64,000 nt of DNA from Epinephelus fuscoguttatus (GCF_011397635.1 NC_064771.1:16121379-16185378), one strand, 5' to 3'; counted from the stretch's first letter, positions 12,101-23,695 are shown. Notes: generated by a model not told the origin, from the sequence alone. Program-made: numbers and translations.

Positions 12101-15100
12101 AGGTAAGACAAATGTGCAAATGACATATTCCTTCATATTTTTAGATTAAAGAATAGTTTGTTTTATTTGCAAGATAGATTGGAAGTTGTAAGTCACTGGC
12201 AGGTGTTCTGATCTAGGCTGACAGAGGCTAGCATGAGTTAGCAGTTGTGTGTGTGTGTGTGAGTGTGTGTATGTTTATGATGGAGAGAGAGACTTGGGCC
12301 AAAAATTGGCCACATAAAACTACTGTATTTTCCATATTTTCCAGAGTTTACTGTAATAATGGAGCCAACAGAGCCAGCGCAGTCAGGAAGCCAGTGACAG
12401 TCATATCCTTTGAAAAAACTGTCTTAGTTAATTCTTCAGTTAGTTCAGTGAAAGCTCTTTCATGTTCGTTTAACTTCTTTTCTGACAGATATTTATTTCT
12501 GGCTGCTGAAATGTTTCTTTCTGAAATGTAGTGTCCAAGACAGCTTCTGTGATACTTGGCATCATAAGCAAATAAATCTGGATGGGTGAGCATACGATGA
12601 TGTACTTTTTCATCATGCCTCTCTGAAGCTGCACTGAGGACCTTTGACCTTGTGCTTTCACCTGTACCAGTACTTATAGGCGTCAGGCCTTCTCCCTTTG
12701 TGGCTTTCTGGCTGCAAATGAAACACTGGGTGCGAATGTCAAATCCAGTTTCTCTGGTCAGTCGTTTCCTTGTGTACTGATCCTTGGCTGGTTCTTGCTC
12801 ACTGGCCGTAGGCTTATAGTTATGTGCATTGGAATAACTGGCCCTACATGATCTGTGATATGAAACCTTAACCTTGAAGGACAGTATGTCGTCAGAGTGG
12901 GGATAGTCGCATGGACCTCATCACCTCGTTCCTCAGCAGCCTTAAGTATTGTTTTGAGTCCTTGCAAGGTGGGGTTCTTGACGTGTGGATTATTCTTATC
13001 TCCTTGTAGGGCACTTTCACATATTAAACACAGCTTTTCATCCAGTGTCTGTGAATGTGGCTGGCTTCCTGACTGCGCTGGCTCTGTTGGCTCCATTATT
13101 ACAGTAAACTCTGGAAAATATGGAAAATACAGTAGTTTTATGTGGCCAATTTTTGGCCCAAGTCTCTCTCCATCATAAACATACACACACTCACACACAC
13201 ACACACACACACACACAACTGCTAACTCATGCTAGCCTCTGTCAGCCTAGATCAGAACACCTGCCAGTGACTTACAACTTCCAATCTATCTTGCAAATAA
13301 AACAAACTATTCTTTAATCTAAAAATATGAAGGAATATGTCATTTGCACATTTGTCTTACCTGTTATTTGCCATTAGGTTGGTGGTTCCTTTTGTTTCCA
13401 GCGCATTTCATGTTTCTCCTCAGCAGAGCTGTATGTTGTGATTTAAAATAACTGACCATCAGTAGCCCCGCCCCCACACTGACTGTTACTGTTACACTTA
13501 CTGTAAGTGTACTGTAAGTGTGCAGCACTTGTCTGTATTCAGAGCCTTATAATTCCCAGCTAAATTAATTTATTAATACACGTTCTGTTTGAGTGTGTAG
13601 AACAGATTGTTCTGACTACTGAAATTGTAAATCTGATCAAAATAGATTTCCATTAATAAATGACGTGGTTTTATGTTGCCCTTCCCTATTCGGAAGAATG
13701 AATCTCTTCTCCTGGATAAAACTTCCCATAACTTGCCACTCATAAAACTCATGTTTAAGGTCTTGACAGGACTGTATTATACACATCTCAACCTTTCAAT
13801 CACCTGGTCTTTTCTTCCCAAGTGTGATGACCATCAGATTAAGCATTCTTAACTTATAGGCTATGCCACCCATTCCTCATTCGAATGACCTAATTTGGCT
13901 GTTTTTAGAGAAGGGGTTTACCTATAGAAACCTCATTTACAACAAAACTGTACTAGGTATCTCCAAACAACCAATGGTTATTTTTCAAAAACACCTTAGA
14001 CAATACAGTAACAGTGTATTTGACAGGACTTTATGATTTTCTGTTAAATAAGAGAAAAGTAAAGAAGCCCTCTTTTCTTATTATCACAAAAATGCAATTT
14101 CCGCCTAAATTAAAGCCATGTTTTCAGGGTTATATTTCAGGATTTTTTAAAGTGAATTACTTTCTGACTCTTTTGTGATGTAGGGCAGACACTTGTTTTA
14201 TACTTCAGCAAATATTATGAGGAAAGGAGTGAGCATTCTCAAGAAATTGGCTTTTTTGTCATATTTCCCTTATCCGAACTGGCCTGATTTGTCCCTTTTT
14301 CAGAGATTGGGGTAGTTGTAAAGAATGCCCCCCAAAAATAATTTTGCCCCAAAATAAAAGTTGAAGACAATCCATTTCATGAATGGGAGACCCTTAAGAT
14401 TTAAAAAAACATTGTTGTGTTTTGTTCTACCTCGGGTAGGGGTACCTCAAAATCTGAGGGCCCCTGCTGCTAGACTATTAACTGATGAATTGATAAACAG
14501 GAAATTATTCAACAGCTACAGTATTTTGATAATTGGTGAAACATTTAGGCCACTTTTCAAATAAAAATGGCCAACATTCGATGGCTCCTGGTTCTAAAAC
14601 ATGACATTTTCCTCCTTTTCCTTGCCTTATATTACAGTAACCTAATATATCAGCATTTTCCACTGTTGGCCGGACAAAGCAAGACTTTTGTATTAAAGGC
14701 CAACTCCATCTGCATTCCTCTCCGTGCAGTGATGTAGGTTAGAGCCCTGATAGTAAGTTGGCTCGGATCTAAATTGGGGTTGTACGTGGTACTTATCCAC
14801 AGTCAGTGTATTAGCTACTGTAGATGGCAGTTGGCTGCCATCACCAGTTTGGAGAAGCAGGCAGATGTACTGCCATGAAAGCTAGACAATGTACTGCTGT
14901 AGACGGGGGCAGCAACAAAATATATATTTCAGCCACAAAAAAATCATTATCAGTTTAAAAGAGAACACAACCTAAACTAAGAATTCAAATTTGGTATTTT
15001 TATGGCCGAGGTTAGTTCAATCAATATTTGTGAACATGAACTATACTCTCTCAAAGCCAGAAACCAGAGAAGACAGTCTCAAACTTGTGATGACATTTTG

Positions 15101-18100
15101 AGTTTTGAGATTAAGTTGTTGATGTTGATGTTTACCAATATTTTTGGACTGTCATAGACCACAGAAAAAAAACATGTATGGATTTTGAAAATGGGCTTTT
15201 AGGAATGGGCTATATTTAGAATATTTTATCTTGCTGTCAGACAGCCCTTTCTGACAGAGAAATGGGGGCTTTATATTGCTCTCTTTAAAAGGCACCAGTC
15301 TCCAAAAACAGTAATTTTGCTTCACAGAACACTAAGGTTGCTGGTCTACCACCGCCTCAATTGTTTAGTTTGTTCTTGTTATTGTGTGACTTTCAGATAA
15401 AGTTAGCTTAGCTGATAATGAAAATAATCATTAGTGACGGCCTTTAAATACAGTGTGTCGCTGATATAGATCTTGAAGCTATTCCCATCTTGCCTTGGTG
15501 ATCCTACCTTGACTAAATTGTTGGTGAACCAGAAGACCCCTCCCATGTTGAGAAGACTCTCAAACAGATGCAGGGCCCGGCTGTCCACCCAGCCTTTGCG
15601 CAGCACCACCTGGAACTGCTTGCTGAGGGCCATGTGGATGGGGTCTTTGGCCGGAAGCAGGTTGCGGTAGGGGATAGGCTCCTGGCCCTCCACTGGGGGG
15701 CGCAGGGTCGCGGCCGTTTGCTGGAAGACGTCGGCGCACATGTGCTCCATGATGGAACTCATAATGATTACGCTGGGGAGAGGACATAATATTTAATCCA
15801 TATATTAATGGGGCTGAAGTTGTGAAGTATAAGTGTGTGTCTTAGTTGTTTGTACCGTTCATTGTAAAACTGCAGGGTGTTCTCCCCATACAGCGGGGTC
15901 ACAAGCTGTCGGATCATAGTTTGGGGCTTCTCCCTCTCATCCCTCCCCAGCATCCTGACATGGGCAACCAGCCAGGCAACTGCGCAGATTGCCATACTGC
16001 AGACCTTCCCCTTGATGTTGTCAGTGATCTTCTGCCCTCACAGAGAGAGATAGCAGTTGCAAGAAAAGAGGAAGGATGTGGTTAGAAGAATGCAGGATAC
16101 TGTCAAGTTAAGGAGGATTCTGACTGAAACGGCCTCCTTCCACATTTTGTGATTTGAAAACTTGAATGAATAGGGGAACATATACAGGACATCAGGACGT
16201 CACTGCTGTTGCAAGTTCTTACACATTCTTACTCGTCAGTTTCCACAGAATACGTCATAATCACTTGAGTAATGAGTCAAAATGAAAAAGTAGGAGAAAC
16301 AAAACCTTCAGACATGTAGTGTTTATTAGTAGTTAGGGAGGGGACTGACACTCCCCGAGCACCATGTGATACTCAGGAAATCTAACAAAATAATTGCTTA
16401 TCGCACAGAAAAACAATGAGTAAGAACATTAAAGCTAAACAGACCTGTACTGCCTCCACAGAGAGAACACCATTCTCCCACGCATTCAGAACTTCCAAGA
16501 TGGCTGCTGGCGTGCTGAGGCAGATTTCATGCCATTTCACCTGACTGTCAAAAGGGATAAACATCAGAGGAAGTTCCATATTTAGAGCATTCAATACAAA
16601 AAATACCTAACATGTGAATAAGATGAAACACTAACATACTCTGCAAGTCATTACTACACTTGATGTTCTGTCTAGAATTCATATGTATAGTCCTAATTTC
16701 CAGAAAACAATGATACCAGTCTAAAGCAGTGCTTACTAAATGATCAATACATTAAAATAAGCATCAAAAGCAGCACTGAGGCCTGAGAAACTGTGGTTTC
16801 GCTTTGACATGTAGAAATAGAATGAGAATAGAATATACAATCCCATTCAAATCAACATAGCAGAATGGCCAGAGCGGCTGCCATCTTTACGAGTACCGTT
16901 GCCATTAGAAATAACTGTGATCTTTGTAGAGGGGCATATTCCATATAAACCAACTTGCAGTAAAGACCAAACAACCAGTGAAGAAGAAGAAGCAGCATGG
17001 AGAGGGCTCTTTTGGGCGCTATCTCCGTTGCCTTGCTGCTAATGAGGAATAATGGCTTGCTGGATTTAACTGCTTCATAATTCTATTTGAAAGTCATGTT
17101 TGGCCTTGTCATCCATGTCTCTAATCTCAGATGTCGGTGAGATTTCAGTTGAGTTTTGACCATTGGCTTGGTAACACACCAAGACACACAGATGTTGGTA
17201 ATTACAGTATGAGCGTGACTTTCGGCCCAGGCTACATGATGAGCATCAACAAGAGACAAAAAGAAAAATGTCAGCTTAGTCTGTGCGGTACTTACAAATT
17301 ACTGAGTGTTACGCACTTTAAGACGTGTGTTGTCACTATAACAACTAAATATATAAATAACTAATTAACTAATGATTTATAACATACTATAACGCAGTGT
17401 TATGACTTCCTCCATAAAGTCATATTTTATATTACTGCGACTGTGTTTTACTGTATTGTCATTTAGTTTCTGTTTATGCACTGGCCTCCAGTTATGGGTG
17501 CCCACAGGGGGAATTACGGTTGACAAATACATTATTAAAACGAAATTTCTGCTTGCAACTACATTATATTGTGTCCTAAACCATTTATGAAACATTTATA
17601 TTCTATAAATACAGGTCACCCTAGTTAGCATGTAAAGTGTTGCTGTTGTAAGGATGTGCAAATTGAAATGAATGGATACAGATGGTCTGAAGAGGAGGGA
17701 ACCCTCTTGAAGAACACTGGTAACCTTAGAAAACAGTCATCAGTGAGGTAAGGTATGTTGAGTGACTGACAGTGAACGGGATAAAGCATGCAAAATAACA
17801 ATTCTTAAATTACAGATTAGTCTGTGACTTACACTAGCTTCATCTCTGAGGAGTTGTTCAGCAGGGTGACCAGGCTCTCCACTTTGCCAGGCTCTGGTCT
17901 GAAGCAGGGGTGGTCTGGGTTCAGAGTCTTGCCCTCTTCAGGCATACATGTCTGCAGCCATGTTTCAAAGAAGGGCGTCTCCCCGGAAGGGCTGGGGTCA
18001 GAAAGAATCACCTGGGAAGGAGAGACACGGGGTAGGTTTATGCTGTATGAATCAGTTTAGGCTTAATTGACCAAAATGAACAAATGACGTGGATGTGATC

Positions 18101-21100
18101 AGCAAGCAGAGATGCTGCAGACAATGTTAGTTCACAGCCCTCTCTGGACCTCTTGTGGCCTTACGCTGAAAGAGCAGGCTGATAAGCCGTAAAAAATCCA
18201 CACCGAACACTGTACCCATTAACATCTTTACACTCTTTCTGACGACCTGTAACTGCCATGGACTAACCTCAGAGCCGTACGTCTGCACCACATGGCAGAG
18301 CATGAGGAAGGAGATGTCGAAGAGCAGAGCCCGCACTGACGCAGACTTGGCTGAAGGAGAGGAGGGGAAAATCCTCAGTGTTAGTATCTCATTTAATAAA
18401 TAATATGTCAATAAGGAAAGAAATTCCCACATTGGAACATGTCACTCATGTGTTTGAACTCACATCCTTCGCCGCTGATGTGCTTTGGAAACTCATTGAG
18501 CCTAGAACAAATAATATCAAAAAAACATGTTACAAGATTTGAAACATCTTGCTAAATATCCACTTCATATGTCGACTGGAGTTTCCACCCTTTAAAATAT
18601 TGTTATAAATTAATATGCAAGTCATTTTTATGTGAACCATGATTTTGCTGAGTAAGAGGACACTTTGTCTTCACTATTTTGCACGGACTCACTTAATGAA
18701 CTTGCGGGCAAAGGATTTGAGTTTTCCAGTGGCTGCTGCTGCTGCTAAGAGAAGATCTAGGCTCTTTCCAGACAACATGTGTCCCAGGACCCCCAAAAGG
18801 CCCTCAGGGGACTTGGAGTGGTCGGCATCTACTGTCTAATGAGTGAGAAAGGAAGAGTTACATCACGTGTCACATTTGTTGTCAGATACTTTCAGGCATC
18901 TTCTTTCCTGTTCCGATTCTAGACATTACTTAGTAAAAACCAGACCACTAACCACGAGCCAATGCCCTGTCCAGTTTAGATCAGCTTATGGTGCTCTACC
19001 TTGAGAATATTGGTGACAGTGGGCTCAGCTCGCAGGATCAGACCCGGGTTGGGCTGGATGTTAGCATTTTCTGCAGTCTTTAACCTTGGGGCGAACTCCC
19101 TGTCCTCGGTCCTGAATCAAATTTGCAAAGGGAGAGGGACCAGCAGGGATAGGCAAAGGAGACACAGAGATGGGGAGGAAGGGTTGGGGGATATGGGATA
19201 TGGTGTACTGTGTGAATATGGTGAACTTCATCCATGACCATATTAACCAAAAGAGCTCAGAAAATATCACACGTGTTCATTGTGAGACTGGAACCCATAC
19301 CGTTTTGCAGTGAGGCAGGCTGTATTTGAATCCGACAGCAGGCCGAGCTTGTTACACTCCTGCAGGAGCATGCCAAGACAGTCACAACTATGTAAAGAAA
19401 GACAAGAAAACTGGTGAGGCTTACCAGGCATTTAGCCGGCGTCCTTATCTAGAATGTCTTGGAATGATATTACAGGTAGTGAGGATGGATGTGGTGAGAC
19501 TTTGGAGCACTTACTTGCATCTCTGATCAGCTTTGTCCAGTAGTGGGGTGAGTTTGAGTAAATACTGGAATGCAATATTCACGTCGTCCATGAAGTCCTG
19601 AAAAATACATTTGCCATGTTTTTACAAGTGACAGGTAACCATAATAAATGATCATGATTGTGTCTGTGTTTATTTGTTCAAAAGACATCAGTGAGGCAAA
19701 TTTTATACCTGTCCTTTGTCACCCTGAGGATATTTCTTTAGTCGGAGCAGAACTTGTGGGATCTGGCATAAAGAAACGAGAAAGGAATCCCTTTAGGTGT
19801 GGTTGAGTTGTATTTGCAAAGATATGACAACACAGATTCCATCACTGTTACCTTTATCAGATGTAAGTCAGTTTACCTTATTTGCCCTTACATTCAAATT
19901 GACTTCATGTATTCTGAGCCTTCCGTCTATCAGACCTTCAACGGAGCATACAGTATGTTCATATGAAGGTGTACGTATGTATGATGTATGCCCTAATGAC
20001 GGTCTGGTGGACAGAAAGCTCAGAATAAAGTGAAACACTACACAGACGCAAATGTGCAGAAAATCTCTTCTATCAGTTTGGACTCACTCATGTTCCAAGC
20101 ATCTTGCCAACACTAAACTGGGTGGAGTACTGTTAGTCCTGCGTGTGCAACAATAAACTAAAGTCAATCTAGACAAAGAAGAGTCTACATAAGACTAGAA
20201 ATAAGCAAATAATACCGACAACACTAACTTCAAAGAGGAAACAAAAAAAACAAATTAAGTTTAAACTTCAGTCAAAATCAAACCTGACTTTTGACATTAA
20301 TTTTAAATCAAAAGGACAGTAAACACTCAGGCTACTGAGTGAAAAATTGACAGAGGCAGATCACAAGCAGATACGTGGCCTGATCTTTGCAATAGATCTT
20401 ACCTTGAGGAATGTGAAGGCAGTCCATTTGAGCTCCTCTGTGCCCTCTGGTGACTCGATGAGGCCAGTGAAGCAGGCCTTCCAGATCTCCAGGACAAAAA
20501 GAGGAGCAGGGATTCGCTGTGGAGGACAAACAATTTGACAGCAGTCTAATTATGACTTGTGCTTTAATTCGAGGATATTCAAGGACAAAGTAAAGACAAA
20601 AAAATAACTCCACATTGAAAAACAAATGCTTCCTTCAGAGAAAATTGGGCTCTTTAGATTGGTCTTTAACTTCTCCTGTCCCTTTTTTAATAATTAGTAA
20701 GACACATGACACTGACCACTCTGATATAAAAATCACCTTACTGTGTACAATTTACTGCCCTCGTTATATCACTTTCTAGGTATAAAAAGCACTTTCTTTT
20801 CCCTGCTAGTTTAAGGGTGATTTAACATTATATTTCTATGCAACTAAATGTTCACCTGCATTCTCTTGATCATCATCAGCTGCTCCACTAGTGGCTGTGT
20901 CTCCCCTGTCAGATTCATGGTCCCCTCCAGCATGATAAAAGCGTGGACTGAAGGGAAGGAGGCGTGGACTGTGGGGTCACTCTGCTCGGACAGCATCAGG
21001 GGAATACTGAAGAAAGAGAGAAGAGTTAGCATGCAAAGAGTGATTGTGATGTTCTGTAAATAAAACGATTGCAATGACCAGGCTAAGCAGCATCACATCA

Positions 21101-23295
21101 AAGGTTAATAAATCTGTGTATTCAATATTGAGGAATGAGAGAGAAATCTTTACCCTTTTACTAGCGACAAGCTCTCCTCTAATTTAGTTCTCAGTGTCGA
21201 GTTGGGTACGCTGCTGAGGCCCTCAGTCACTTTCAGCACTGATTGCTCTACATTGCTCCAGGAACCTGTGGAGGAGTAGCAGCAGAAACACATTGAGATG
21301 TCTGACACTGAACAATTGTGCAAAATGAGATTTGACTGAAACTGATTTTTTTCTATATTTAAGACTGTTTTTTTTAAACATCAAATCTTTAGACTTCTAA
21401 AAATAGATGATAGTTGTTAGGTTCCCAATTACACCCAGGGGATGAGTGGAGTAAACTCCATTTAATGTCACTTCAAGTTTACAAATTGCTTTCATGTAGC
21501 TTTGGCAGCAAAGAACCACCATCACAATCCTATGTAAACGCATGCACACACATGCAATGATATCACCTTGTTCCTCCAGCCGAGCGATGTGGACTAGGGC
21601 TCTGTTCTTGGTGCTGCTCATCAGATTGTGAAGCCTCTCCTGGCAGGCTCTCAGACTGGCCTCTGTGCTGGGAGATGGACCCAGTTCTCTCAGCTTCTCA
21701 CAGTACCAGGCGCAGCCCTGCAGCAGCCACACTACCACTCCCAGCAGAGCCCGACACAGCCCGATGCATTCCTCTGCTTTCCCGTGACAGCTTCACAGCC
21801 AGAGATGAGAGGCAGTGAGTCAGCGTTGGATTAAATTAGAAGAAACTTGTGGCCTTTCCAAAACCAAATAAACATTTATTTTACTAAGCAAACATGTAGG
21901 TAAGCAGCAGTTACAGCTAATGGTTGTTTCAAAGGAAATGAGTAAAATGTAATAACTAAATGATAATTTGTGAAACAAGGCTGATCTTGGTATCACATTA
22001 AATATCATTTCTTCTGGAACTGATCAAAGCCTTAGCAGCAGCATTCTGGATGGATTGCAGGTTATCTGAGTGAAGTTTGAGTCATCAGCTTTATAACTGT
22101 CTAAACAAGAAATAAATAAACAATAATCTCTTCATTTGTCAAACATTCTCAGCTTCATAAAACATAACATGCATAGCTCATTAAGCACATTTGTTAATGG
22201 TTAGTATGCAATCAGTGACCACAGGTGCTTGTTTCAATGTACTGGAGATAATAATACAGAGATATGGTTGACCGTAAGTTATGTACAGGGTACACCCTGG
22301 TCACCAGACTATCACAGGGCTGACACATAGAGACAGACAACCATTCACGCTCACATTCACACCTACAGCCAATTTAGAGTCCCCAATTAACCTGCATGCC
22401 TTTGGACTGTGGGGGGAAGCTGTAGCACTCGGAGAAAACCCATGCTGACACGGGGAGAACAAGCAAACTCCTCACAGAAGGGCTCCCCCACCCTGGGTTC
22501 AAACCAGGAACCCTCTTGCTGTGAGGCAACAATGCTAACCACTGCTCTACCATGCAACCCAATGACCCAGTATTGTGACGAATATTTTGTAGTCTTTTTA
22601 CACAGTTAATACTAACAAGGGTAAAAGTAAGTACACTGATTAAGAACGTCAACACTGTCACAGCTAGTTTTACATACCTGAGACGATGGCAAAACATGTC
22701 CATTATGTCCAACAGTGATTTGACACACAGCTCCCGAGAGAAGTCATCAAACTATCAAAGAAGAGACACACTCATGAAAACTTCTCCTGTTGAACAGCAA
22801 ACTGCATGATGCTATAAGGTACAACTTACCTTGCTGAGGGCTGTCAGCACACTGGAATAAGACACCATCTAAGGAGAGAGAGGGTAAGGTTCACAACTTG
22901 CATATTGACACCAGTACAGTTTGATACACTGTTCAGTCACACCATTTTCATTGCACGATTTTTCTCTCACCTGGGAGCTTATAGCATATTTCAGGTAAGA
23001 CAAAATAAGGGGGTTAGGAGAGGGACCAATCATCGCCTGCTCCATCAGGGCCTCTGGAATACAAAAGCAGCATTTAAATCCACTACAGAAATGACAATAA
23101 GACACTTGAAGTAAAGGCGGACAATAAACATAATAGCTAGGAAACTTGACAGTTATTCCTCTAACCTGCTAGATTAAGGTAGTCCCATGTTGCTCCCTTT
23201 GGAAAGTTTTTCTTGATGTTAATAGCCCACTGGTAGTCACTCCATCTTTCCTTCCATGCCTGTAGAATAGCTTGCTTCAGATTGACCACCTTCAT
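6139..23295 (-). CDS. med24: Mediator complex subunit 24, complete, 25 coding exons
   Basis: Nuclear subunit of the Mediator tail module (TRAP100/DRIP100), which links activators such as nuclear receptors to RNA polymerase II. Coding exons in transcript order: 23295-23166, 23053-22971, 22868-22830, 22751-22678, 21790-21567, 21265-21154, 21006-20856, 20516-20403, 19762-19709, 19597-19515, 19387-19301, 19111-19000, 18835-18693, 18501-18464, 18350-18268, 18011-17833, 16544-16445, 16031-15856, 15772-15508, 10860-10679, 10590-10497, 8909-8810, 7314-7234, 6805-6657, 6255-6139. All junctions are AG/GT and phases agree. The total is 2,970 bases, or 989 aa plus stop, the same length as recalled for human MED24. 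Conserved blocks start with MKVVNLKQAILQAWKERW and include ALMEQAMIGPSPNPLILSY, ASVRALLFDISFLMLCHV, LNPDHPCFRP, KGWVDSR, LLYSIFCLD, FPLDD..QPSKLMRLLSSNED, GPHTQFVQ and the C-terminal AITDLTLPLG. Acceptors at 18835 and 16544 were chosen over nearby AGs because only they keep frame. The intron 15507-10861 holds a 3.5-kb foldback element. No broken exon was found. Confidence 0.97.
6256..6656 (-). other. med24: Last intron of med24
   Basis: GT-AG intron between the last two coding exons. I saw no separate gene or RNA in it. T-rich and CT-rich patches near 6600-6650 are unremarkable. Confidence 0.7.
6965..7190. repeat. hAT-type non-autonomous remnant in med24 intron
   Basis: Dense GGTTC/GGTTT and GAACC words, with alternating GGAACC and GGTTCCCG pieces (TCTGGTTCCCGCACC near 6970, CCCGGTTCAAGAACC near 7159), resemble the degenerate body of fish hAT-derived short elements. 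Clear ends and a target duplication are not visible. Confidence 0.3.
7315..8809 (-). other. med24: med24 intron with no other gene
   Basis: AT-rich intron. A T-rich pentamer-like tract (TTTTA/TTTTAT variants) at about 8100-8240 is the main feature, with more T-rich runs near 8405. Frames open across this tract are made of F, L, I and Y only and are not genes. Confidence 0.6.
8100..8240. repeat. TTTTA-type low-complexity tract
   Basis: Imperfect repeats of TTTTA, TTTAT and TTCTT make a strongly T-biased tract on the + strand (A-rich in the med24 transcript). It was probably seeded by simple-repeat expansion. Confidence 0.7.
9023..9967 (-). mobile_element. Truncated Tc1/mariner-type DNA transposon
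   Basis: The end at 9023 (GATGTGCTCAAGTTTGTTGG) has the form of fish Tc1 termini. On the minus strand, degenerate transposase sequence is recognisable: words around 9745-9790 correspond to the region before the WTDET motif, and around 9470 to the DND motif. Frames are broken by many stops. The second terminus is missing: the element stops where a SINE-like sequence begins at about 9968. It is an old, dead copy inside a med24 intron. Confidence 0.6.
9968..10086 (+). repeat. SINE-like dispersed repeat, internally deleted
   Basis: GTGGTTAGCATTGTCACCTC, then CAGCAAGAGGGTTCCCAGTT, then a 3' part CCGCCTCTCGCCTAATG matches a very common teleost interspersed repeat. The 3' part follows directly, so the middle of the element is missing. 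A longer copy in the opposite orientation is at 22276-22560. Confidence 0.6.
10978..12394 (+). repeat. Left inverted arm of the foldback element
   Basis: This arm is the reverse complement of 13061-14477. Reading inward (+ strand) it holds a GC box GGGGGCGGGGC (about 11988-11998), a leader ending in AACAG/GTAAGAC near 12103, a second AG near 12345, and an ATG at 12359. After 12 codons (MEPTEPAQSGSQ) the frame hits a stop at the arm/loop boundary. So this side has a promoter and start but no gene body. Confidence 0.85.
12395..13095 (-). pseudogene. Truncated, frameshifted transposon ORF in the foldback loop
   Basis: From the ATG at 13095 the protein begins MEPTEPAQSGSQ and has a C-x2-C pair (CLIC), then a run ending AAEERGDEVHATIP. 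A frame change near 12895-12905 is needed to continue. After it come YHRSC, a second C-x2-C pair (CFIC), a second helix-rich block (VLSAASERHDEKVHHRML) and a second YHRSC. This repeated pattern of C-x2-C followed by Y-H-x3-C looks like two related zinc-binding modules. The gene is cut off where the left arm starts (12394). I do not recognise the family with certainty, and no catalytic DDE or recombinase domain is present in what remains. Confidence 0.6.
13061..14477 (-). repeat. Right inverted arm of the foldback element
   Basis: Same content as the left arm, reading inward on the minus strand: GC box near 13467-13477, a leader with a GTAAGAC donor near 13360, and the ATG at 13093-13095. Here the frame continues into the loop. 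A (CA)n tract at about 13186-13217 is longer than its partner in the left arm. Confidence 0.85.
14478..15507 (-). other. med24: Rest of the med24 intron upstream of the foldback element
   Basis: About 1 kb of AT-rich intron from the donor of exon 15508-15772 to the element. No gene, RNA or clear repeat was seen. Confidence 0.55.
16545..17832 (-). other. med24: med24 intron, no other feature
   Basis: About 1.3 kb. No coding or repeat structure was supported. A frame near 17377-17595 lacks any family features. Confidence 0.5.
21791..22677 (-). other. med24: med24 intron containing a SINE-like copy
   Basis: The intron between the exons ending at 22678 and starting at 21790. Besides the repeat at 22276-22560, a short piece near 22020-22070 (AGCAGCAGCATTCTGGATGG) resembles fragments of fish retroposons. 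Confidence 0.5.
22276..22560 (-). repeat. SINE-like dispersed repeat (tRNA-type head)
   Basis: On the minus strand the order is GTGGTTAGC-type head, GGTTTGAACCC (a pol III B-box-like word), AGTTTGCTTGTTCTCCCCG, a block complementary to CCTGCATGCCTTTGGACTG, then TGTGAATGTGAGCGTGAATG and CACCAGGGTGTACCC. This is the full order of a very abundant teleost repeat. It explains the unusual open frame here. A partly deleted copy of the same family is at 9968-10086. Confidence 0.65.
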
Positions 23296-23612
23296 CCTGC
23301 GAGAAACGACCACACATAATATTAAGAGCTACTGACAAATACAGAAAAAAAATACGACACAGACACAGCCATTAAAACTATTCATGGTATATTTTATACA
23401 TGATACCACTCCGTTTAGCTTGCGTTGACTGACGTTTTATTCATTATTTGGCTGGTTGATGTTAGCCGTTAGCTGCTGCTGTCATTCAATTAACTCACGT
23501 TACTAAATAATAATAAAGTTGCCTTAATTATTGCGTGCAAAAACTCACGAATGCCACAGTGGAAAAATAAAAAACTCAGTCGCACTGCGTTATCAATAAA
23601 TGTGATGCTTAC

Positions 23613-23695
23613 CTGACTTTTTCAGCTTTTCAATACATAAAAGATAGCGTTGTTTGTAGCTCCTCCGCTTCACAATATAACAGACGCCATTTTCG
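23613..23695 (-). other. med24: 5' non-coding exon 1 of med24
   Basis: A splice donor on the minus strand (AGTCAG/GTAAGC, boundary at 23613/23612) faces the acceptor GCAG/GATGAAGG just before the med24 start codon (exon 2 begins at 23296). The exon's 5' limit is a guess from the promoter motifs. It contains a possible 6-codon upstream frame (23690-23670, MASVIL then stop), if transcription starts to the right of 23690. Confidence 0.55.

Larger units (their letters stand above)
10978..14477. mobile_element. 3.5-kb foldback transposon with 1.4-kb inverted arms
   Basis: Two inverted arms (10978-12394 and 13061-14477, each 1,417 bases) flank a 666-base loop. The termini are TAGTCTAGCAGC and its inverse. 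The flanks are TTA on both sides, which suggests a 3-bp target duplication (or a decayed TTAA). Arms appear almost identical over most of their length and diverge mainly in the outer 40 bases and at a CA/TG microsatellite. Near-identity suggests a young or gene-converted copy. Both arms carry what looks like the 5' part of a transposon gene, and the loop carries its truncated body. The element lies in the med24 intron between exons 15508 and 10860 and makes up most of that intron. The superfamily is not certain. Confidence 0.85.

Noticed and set aside
15403..15789. Overlapping frames on both strands near a GC-rich exon
   Set aside because: Shadows of the med24 exon 15508-15772; only the minus frame with KGWVDSR matches a protein family.
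22374..22712. 112-aa minus-strand frame
   Set aside because: It joins a SINE-like repeat with a med24 exon (22678-22751); the join is not spliced that way and the repeat is not coding.
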